Origin: Kryptolebias marmoratus
Taxonomy: Eukaryota; Chordata; Actinopteri; Cyprinodontiformes; Rivulidae
Assembly: GCF_001649575.2 (NCBI RefSeq)
Contig: NC_051444.1
Location: 18,816,438 to 18,880,437 of the forward strand
Direction of reading: 5' to 3'
DNA length: 64,000 bases
Shown: one piece after another, positions 59,801-64,000 of the stretch
How the letters are laid out: each line of letters starts with the position of its first letter
Position numbering within the stretch: position 1 is the stretch's first letter
Position numbers and translations under genes: made by a program
The notes under the pieces: generated by a model
Told to the model about the DNA's origin: nothing
The model's input: the letters and a program-made list of their open reading frames with translations, nothing else
The model's database searches: none

Positions 59801-60985
59801 ACAAAGTGGGATTATGCTGCACAGAGACTATATATAACCCTGACCCCAGGCTGTCAGTGCATCTTGTCCTCATCAGCTTTGTGTCCTTCCCACAATGTAA
59901 CAGCTAGGTTAACTGTAGCTAATATAAAATTGCACTGCTGTCCCCGGTGTCTTGTCTTATCTTTTCAAACATCTGTCTCACTGTGCCTATACATTTTCCC
60001 ATCCTTATTAATCTAAAGTTGCCGGGTAAGAAGTACTCGTGAACCCCTGGAGAGGCAGAAATTTCATATCCTTTAAGGGCCTCTGACTGTTATATTAATC
60101 AATACAAATAGTAGTGAGGCTTTTGACTGACGATAAACCAATATGAATTACAACACTTATTAAAAAATGTCTTCGAAAATGAAGAGTTGTCTGGAAAACT
60201 TAAACTGAAAGACCTATATTTCTCAGCCTCTAGAGAAATTAGAAAAAAAGTCATAAAGGTAAAACCTTAAACTTTTATTGCAAATTACTGATCTTTCCTT
60301 TTAGCTTTAAACATTTTATAAAATGTTTTGATCGTGTGGCTTGAAAATGTTGATGTAAAACTCATGTTATATCAGACCGACTAGCTCACGAGTTAATAAA
60401 ATGACAACACTTACAGCTTGTTGTGTGTCGTTTTAAAGAAGAAACACCCTAAAACTAAGAAAACTAGTCTTGCATTCTCTGTAATATAAGCAATGCACTA
60501 AAATGTAGACTTTTAAAGGACACAGTAAAAAGGGTAAACACACAGATCCTATAAAACACATAATTTTGCCTTTTAAAAGCTGTCTCCTCTAATTCTCCTT
60601 TTCTCATTTATATAAGGAGAGAGCAACAAATGAAAATCAATATGTCCTACTTCCTCTCGCTTGTTATTTTCTCAGAATCCTTCCAAACAAGACCTCTGCT
60701 CTTTGGACACACTGAGCACATAAATTTTCATTTAGGAGGTTAAGCCATCAATGAGCCTGTCTGAACATAGAAAAAAAAGAGCCCAGACAGAACCATTTTC
60801 AGAAAGTTAAATATTTTTTTGGCAAATGCAAACCATTGAGAAGGGCCGTTTAGCGTTTGCATTGAAAGCTGCTAATGGAAAGATACTGAAAGCAGAAAGT
60901 GCTTACCTGAGGCATTTTTCAGGTAGCCATTAGAGTCCGCTGTGGTGTACATGACGTAAGGACCAGGCTGATTCACACCAAAAGG
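31117..60985 (-). CDS. itfg1: integrin alpha FG-GAP repeat containing 1 (TIP/linkin), last 5 coding exons; 5' part outside window
   Basis: Type I membrane protein of the cell surface, linked in the literature to cell adhesion (linkin) and T-cell modulation. Exons 60907-60985, 45191-45315, 41160-41242, 39477-39594 and 31117-31176 total 465 nt, giving 154 residues and TGA, all phases consistent. The section begins PFGVNQPGPYVMYTTADSNG, which lies beyond the N-terminal FG-GAP propeller. It continues through LGLGRSANFLDHLFVGIPRE and the juxtamembrane TAIIPNSQLIVIPFPHDKPR. One transmembrane helix follows (LLTAIALIGVCVFILVIIGI), then a short basic/acidic tail KKADDREKRQEAHRFHFDAM. The match to vertebrate ITFG1 is near-identical at the C-terminus. 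Upstream exons are not between 60986 and 64000, so the gene continues to the right. Confidence 0.97.
31490..31735 (+). repeat. teleost interspersed repeat (retroposon 3'-tail type)
   Basis: Reads as a worn copy of a very common fish repeat whose landmarks are TACACCCTGGACAGGTCGCC, CACTCACACCTA and AATTAACCTAACATGCATG. Here they appear as TACGCCTTGGACAGGTCACC, CACACACTTAAGACC and AATTAACCTGGCATGGATG. Recalled from fish genomes, not searched. Confidence 0.6.
32811..32838. repeat. (CA)14 microsatellite
   Basis: Uninterrupted 28-base CA run in the itfg1 last intron. Confidence 0.97.
36680..36925 (-). repeat. teleost interspersed repeat, copy D (inverted)
   Basis: Reverse complement carries the family blocks: GGTTTGACCAAACAGCTAC, GCTGAGTCATTCTCAACACG, a GAGCTAAAAATTGCC block and AAGATGGCCGCCACAGCC. 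Same family as copies A and C, opposite orientation. Confidence 0.7.
38795..38819. repeat. (AC)12 microsatellite
   Basis: Uninterrupted AC run; a related (GT)12 run lies at 39257-39280 and irregular CA runs at about 39360-39402. Confidence 0.96.
39257..39280. repeat. (GT)12 microsatellite
   Basis: Uninterrupted GT run, 197 bases from the itfg1 transmembrane exon. Confidence 0.96.
39477..39594 (-). CDS. itfg1: itfg1 exon (second from last, transmembrane)
   Basis: Encodes SWSAKLYLTPSNSVLLTAIA, LIGVCVFILVIIGILHWKEK: the single membrane helix and the start of the cytoplasmic tail. The open frame continues past the donor (AAG|GTCAGC) into intron, which is not coding. Confidence 0.97.
39595..41159 (-). 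other. itfg1: itfg1 intron (third to second from last exon)
   Basis: A 1.6-kb AT-rich intron. Nothing recognised. Confidence 0.65.
41160..41242 (-). CDS. itfg1: itfg1 exon (third from last)
   Basis: Encodes DIRKQEWTAIIPNSQLIVIP and FPHDKPR; membrane-proximal extracellular segment. Phase 0 in, phase 2 out. Confidence 0.97.
41243..45190 (-). other. itfg1: itfg1 intron (fourth to third from last exon)
   Basis: A 3.9-kb intron with a repeat copy at about 42300-42536. A GC-richer stretch follows at 42690-43000, then a long purine-rich stretch (about 42955-43200), an A-tract near 43349-43367 and a GC-richer block at 43660-43830. No exon found. Confidence 0.6.
42300..42536 (-). repeat. teleost interspersed repeat, copy E (inverted)
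   Basis: Reverse complement shows GTAGCTGAGTCATGCACAAC, ACATACTATGAACACTACAC and AAAATGGCCACCACAGCATG in family order. Closest of the copies to the fish consensus as I recall it. Confidence 0.75.
45191..45315 (-). CDS. itfg1: itfg1 exon (fourth from last)
   Basis: Encodes AGQLSQSAHFSLQLPYTVLG, then LGRSANFLDHLFVGIPREPE and QK, part of the extracellular domain before the membrane. Acceptor CTGCAG, donor AAG|GTGAGG. Confidence 0.97.
45452..45836. mobile_element. foldback MITE-like element with long terminal inverted repeats
   Basis: The left arm begins ACGGTGGCACTGAAGTGCAA. The reverse complement of the right end begins ACGGTGGCCCTGAAGTGCAA. The arms continue to match (AAAACACAACATTAACCTAC against AAAACACAACAACATTAGCC, then CTGGAAGAGG) and again at TGATTGGACAACGACGC against TGATTGGACGACGACGC, so most of the 385 bases can fold on themselves around a loop of about 100 bases. 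No transposase. No clear target duplication could be read. Confidence 0.85.
45837..50724 (-). other. itfg1: itfg1 intron, segment without recognised genes
   Basis: Within the 15.6-kb intron. Contains a pyrimidine-rich tract at about 47510-47740 and otherwise AT-rich DNA. The block at 46500-46840 has more even base composition but I could not classify it. Confidence 0.55.
50725..51830 (+). mobile_element. Tc1-like transposon, 3' portion with decayed transposase
   Basis: Continuous match, by recall, to a Tc1-like family abundant in fish: GTTGCCAATCTTCCCAGGAG, GAAGGGTTGCCAGGAGAAAG, GTGAGAGACTGATAAAGTCA, GTTATTGCTGCTACAGGTGG and a terminal CATGACTGTA. The transposase keeps VLWTNETKVEMYSYN and MKQNNDHKHSSKS, where family members have TDETK and QQDND. 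Two catalytic Asp are therefore Asn, and frameshifts and stops follow. The 5' part is missing; a 5' piece of the same family lies at 7745-7960. Confidence 0.85.
51831..56153 (-). other. itfg1: itfg1 intron, segment without recognised genes
   Basis: AT-rich intron DNA. Includes repeat copy F (about 53740-54003) and a pyrimidine-rich stretch (about 54700-54960). No exon found. Confidence 0.55.
53740..54003 (+). repeat. teleost interspersed repeat, rearranged copy F
   Basis: Carries GTCTGTTAGCAGAATAACTC, CAATGTTTAATGAAACTTGC and CTACACCTGATTAACTTTTG (the family start). These come after a GCTGTAGCTCAGATTCATCC and ACATACTTTGAGTG section that normally lies at the family end, so it may be two abutting pieces. 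Confidence 0.6.
56154..57058. mobile_element. MITE-like nonautonomous DNA transposon with TTAA-type ends
   Basis: Left end TTAAAGGGGAAATATGATAA; the reverse complement of the right end is TTAAAGGAGGCATATTTTAT. This resembles the AAAGGGGACATATTATG termini of a common fish element. Length 905 bases; no coding frame. Both ends begin with TTAA, which may include the target duplication. Confidence 0.75.
58413..58899. mobile_element. solo LTR of an LTR retrotransposon
   Basis: The 487-base element starts TGTCAAGAAC and ends TTCTAACA (TG...CA ends), and is flanked on both sides by the same five bases ATTCC (58408-58412 and 58900-58904), a target-site duplication. No gag or pol sequence lies beside it, so internal sequence was lost by LTR recombination. 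On the minus strand a TTTAAAAACCC TATA-like word occurs about midway. That orientation is favoured but not certain. Confidence 0.85.
59137..59265 (+). pseudogene. Tc1-like transposase C-terminal fragment
   Basis: Translates as LNLIQHLGDGLAADCELTNL, then TNAFVTEWQLIPAAGFINLG. This parallels the C-terminal LNPIQHLWDEL, LTNALVAEWKQVPAA of a fish Tc1-like transposase that differs from the other copies here. Both ends are truncated. Confidence 0.75.
59266..60906 (-). other. itfg1: itfg1 intron, segment without recognised genes
   Basis: Intron DNA next to the fifth-from-last exon. Nothing beyond short open frames. Confidence 0.6.
60907..60985 (-). CDS. itfg1: itfg1 exon (fifth from last)
   Basis: Encodes PFGVNQPGPYVMYTTADSNG and YLKNAS, 26 residues plus one base; phase 0 in, phase 1 out. 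Donor TCAG|GTAAGC. Confidence 0.97.
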
Positions 60986-63863
60986 CTGGAAACACACACA
61001 CATGTGCAAACAAAATAAGTTAAAACAAACAGGATCATTTTTTCACACAAACTGTCCATCAGTCAGGGTGAAAGAAGACAGACGCTGATGATGCAAATCA
61101 ACGAGCCTCGAGTTTTCTAGTTTTATGATGATATGGTAATGGTCTGACCTAGCTGGCTGGAATCTGCCTGAGCCTAAATGAGAGTGACGTTTGTATGTTT
61201 ATGCGTCCGTGTGGGTGGGTGCTTAACTCTTGTCTCATCTTCTCATTACGAAACGACGACAGGGGATGAGGAGACCTGTCGAGTTATCCCTCACTTTACA
61301 TCAGCTAATCATGAGCCTGTTCCACATGCACTCGCACTGCAACGAGACTTGGTCCTTTATGCTGTGACACGCAGTGGTTGGGCGAGAGAGGAATGGAAAT
61401 GAGGTGAAAAAAAAAGAAGACAAGAAGAGAGAGATAAAACAAAACACTGAGGAGCAGACTAGTGGGCTGAATGCATGAAGGAAGGAGAGAGGTGTGACTA
61501 AGAAGAAGAAGGGTAGGAGAGTGAAATGGAAAGACAGAGCGAGCTGATGGATGGGAGAGGAAAAGAGTTGAAACAGCCGCAAGCACCACTCGTCTACTGC
61601 ATTCATCATAAATTTCACTTAGACAACAAGCGGGCGGAAGAGGAGACAGACAGAAAAGCAAAACAACCAGCAGCCTCTTGTTGATGTCAAAGCTGATGTG
61701 TTTTGCAAAGGACTTTCCACAAGTGAAAGGTTGTATGAGGAGTAAAACTATCGGCTGTTTTTGTTCCCTGTTTATTTTATTGCCAGTCCACCTACATGTG
61801 ATAATTAGCCATTCGGGCTCTAACAAAAAACAAAAAACAAAATGTGCACACAGCTGAGTATTTCATGAATCAAATGCTTTTAATCTAAAATTGTTTTTGT
61901 AGAGCAAAAAAGGATAAAGGATGTGGAAGAAAACCTGAAACAAAACACACCTCAGCATTTTTATGCACAACTTTAATGAGTTTGAACACCTACTAAAGTC
62001 ATAGTATGGATTTTTCTTAGAAACTGAATGGCTGTCTCAGAAATATAAAACGTAGTTGTTTGTTATTAGCTTAGTTTCCTTTTGTACGTTGTGCTATTTA
62101 AACTTTAGGTATGCATTTGTGCTCGTCTTTGTCTTATTTATCAAGCTAATCAGTGTTTTCTGGTTCCATCATGTCAATGTGAACAGAAAGTTGTGTACCT
62201 TGATCAAACTGGATGCAGACGGAAACGTAGGAACATTTAGAAGTCATGAATTTTAGCCCAAGCCAGTCTCAACAGAGAACAGAGCTGTTAGTGTCCCTGA
62301 TTAATAATGAACTTCAGTCAGCGGATCCACAGGTAAATGTTCAAATTTCAGAGTTTGAAAAGCCAAACACTTTGTGTTTACTGTTGTTAAAATTGTTACA
62401 CCGAATTTTATTTAAAAAATGTTTAAAAAACTGACAACCAACCAGTTTTTTTTTTTGTGCAACAGTTTCTTTGAGCACACAAAAAGACAGTGATCAAAAA
62501 CCTTGTTTAACACTGGGTCACTGGAAATGCCTTTGTACCCTTCTGGTTTTCTCTGTTTCCAACCCTGCAATATCAGAGGAAGCAATGCCACCTAACAGCA
62601 TGACATAACCTCCACAGTTTGATGATAGATGTGATTTCCCAACAATTAAAAAAAAAAAGACAAAAAACCAATTACACTCCCCCAAAACTCTTTCTTCCTT
62701 TTAATGTGTCTGAAACACCATCCCAGAAAGGCTTCAGCTCAACTCTAAACGCTGTAAACATTAGTCTTGTGGTTTTGAGCCTTCAGTTCAATAGGAATGC
62801 CCGACTGTGACGGTCAAACACACGACCGCACTCCACTAAAGTCGGTAACTCTCATGCATCTTCATTTATTCATTTAAACACATTGAAACTTTAATTTGCA
62901 ATAAAATGTTTATTGGCTGGTTTAAACACATTAGTTCTATTTGTAAGCACGCACATTTAGTTACTTGTGTATTTTTCTCAACTCATGCTCGTCTTTGGTT
63001 TTTGCTTGTGATTAATTCTTCGTTTTGTTTTACTGGTTTCTCTTTCCTGGGAGTTGCCTGATTAAAGATGGTGGCCAGGGCTTAGCACACCTAAAAACAC
63101 AGGGGATAATTGGACTACGCCACTAGTTCCTGCTGGGGAGGGGGACTTGAATTTGCTTTGTTTAAACAAGCTTTTGTAATTAATTTAATATTTGAATTTA
63201 AAGTTTAACATTTTTGATTTCATTCTTTGGTGTTTAGTTTATTAACAAACATGACTGTACTGTGATGTTTGTTTGTAGTTAGTGATTTGATTGTGTTAAG
63301 TCATCCCTGTTGTGTGTAATGGTCTGATCAGCCAGTATATACACCCTTGTGTGTCATTTCTGTGGAGGTCAGTTATGTTTTGATTGTGCAGCCAGTTAGT
63401 TAGTTCACATTTTTGACTGAGTTCAGCCAAAAACTTACTTTTCTATTATTTCCTGTGACTCCTCCTGTTTTCAGCTCGGTCCACGACACCTACTTGTGTC
63501 TGGACTTTAGGATCTAATTGTTTGTGTTCACCTTAAAACTGATGTTAAACCCATTTCTCCAGGTTTTTTGTTACAATTTTTTTCTTATTTCTTGTAGAAT
63601 ATATATTTTTTCCAGACTCTGCAAAAACCTTCACAAACATTTTTTTTTTCAGAGCACCATTTTCTGGAAACATCTTCAGTGCTTCATGACCATAAAACAG
63701 CTTGACAATCTTATAAACATTCGAAACTACAGTTTTAAAGACTTTGGTGATTGAATTGCAGCTTTGGGACGCCTCTGTTATTTGATAGAATAATTCAAAA
63801 TGAGGGTTTGATAAATTAAACTACTCTTGTGTAGGCTCACTTCTGACTGATAAGTTGCATATA
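60986..63863 (-). other. itfg1: itfg1 intron, upstream of the first exon in the window
   Basis: The acceptor side of an intron whose other end is beyond the window. It has a purine-rich tract at about 61385-61660. The area 62807-63510 contains a TGTGACGGTC word and an LTR-like composition, but no ends or target duplication could be matched. No further itfg1 exon was found. Confidence 0.6.
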
Positions 63864-64000
63864 CAGGTGCTGGTCATAAAATTAGAATATCATGAAAAAG
63901 TAGATTGATTTCAGTAATTCCATTTAAAAAGTGAAACTTGTATATTATATTCATACATTACATACAAACTCATATATTTCAAATGTTTATTTCGTTTAAT
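63864..64000. mobile_element. teleost interspersed DNA-transposon-type repeat, cut by window edge
   Basis: The sequence from CAGGTGCTGGTCATAAAATT, TAGAATATCATGAAAAAG, TTTCAGTAATTCCATT and AAGTGAAACTTGTATATTAT is, by recall, the terminus of one of the most abundant repeats in fish genomes. The copy is well preserved and probably continues past the window. Confidence 0.75.

Noticed and set aside
61305..61826. 173-residue and 105-residue minus-strand open frames
   Set aside because: Overlapping frames over a purine/pyrimidine-rich tract with leucine/serine bias; no domain and no matching splice sites to itfg1.
1..64000. Prokaryotic features, CRISPR arrays, operons or defence systems
   Set aside because: The window is spliced vertebrate DNA; no direct-repeat/spacer structure or bacterial gene organisation was seen.

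Overview
The window is vertebrate nuclear DNA, almost certainly from a ray-finned (teleost) fish. It holds three spliced protein genes, all on the minus strand and arranged head to tail: dnaja2 (complete, 9 coding exons, 621-6007), neto2 (complete, 10 coding exons, 10103-28599) and the 3' end of itfg1 (last 5 coding exons, 31117-60985; the rest lies beyond the right edge). Every exon was joined by reading GT/AG boundaries and codon phase. The joins give open frames of 413, 620 and 154 residues (the last partial). The same three genes are neighbours on human chromosome 16q12. The teleost assignment rests on the compact dnaja2/neto2 introns and on several interspersed repeats that I recognise as typical of fish.

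Layout: 1-620 is the dnaja2 3' flank. 621-6007 is dnaja2, with a GC-rich promoter carrying tandem ETS-like sites and a strong CTCF-like match (6008-6180). 6180-10102 is intergenic DNA and neto2 3' flank, with a decayed LINE reverse transcriptase fragment (about 6645-7265, minus) and the 5' part of a Tc1-like transposon (about 7745-7960). 10103-28599 is neto2. Its introns hold a nearly full-length dead Tc1-like transposon (about 18008-19300), an 80-base assembly gap (20222-20301), a 76-base (TC)n tract beside a splice donor, and several copies of a fish repeat. 28600-31116 is the neto2 5' region plus the itfg1 3' end. From 31117 onward is itfg1, dominated by introns of about 8, 1.6, 4 and 15.6 kb. 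These contain a foldback MITE (45452-45836), a second dead Tc1-like copy (about 50725-51830), a TTAA-type MITE (56154-57058), a solo LTR with a 5-bp target duplication (58413-58899), a Tc1 C-terminal fragment (about 59137-59265), and a truncated repeat at the right edge (63864-64000).

The three genes do not form a pathway: a cytosolic HSP70 co-chaperone, an auxiliary subunit of kainate-type glutamate receptors, and an adhesion-type membrane protein. Their adjacency is old vertebrate synteny.

I found no new multi-gene system. The most unusual protein feature is an approximately 74-residue, about 49 percent glycine block in the cytoplasmic tail of Neto2, placed just before the conserved C-terminus. 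The best structural finds in noncoding DNA are the solo LTR with matching flanks and the two MITE-like elements with inverted termini. Repeat family names come from memory of fish consensus sequences, not from a search.
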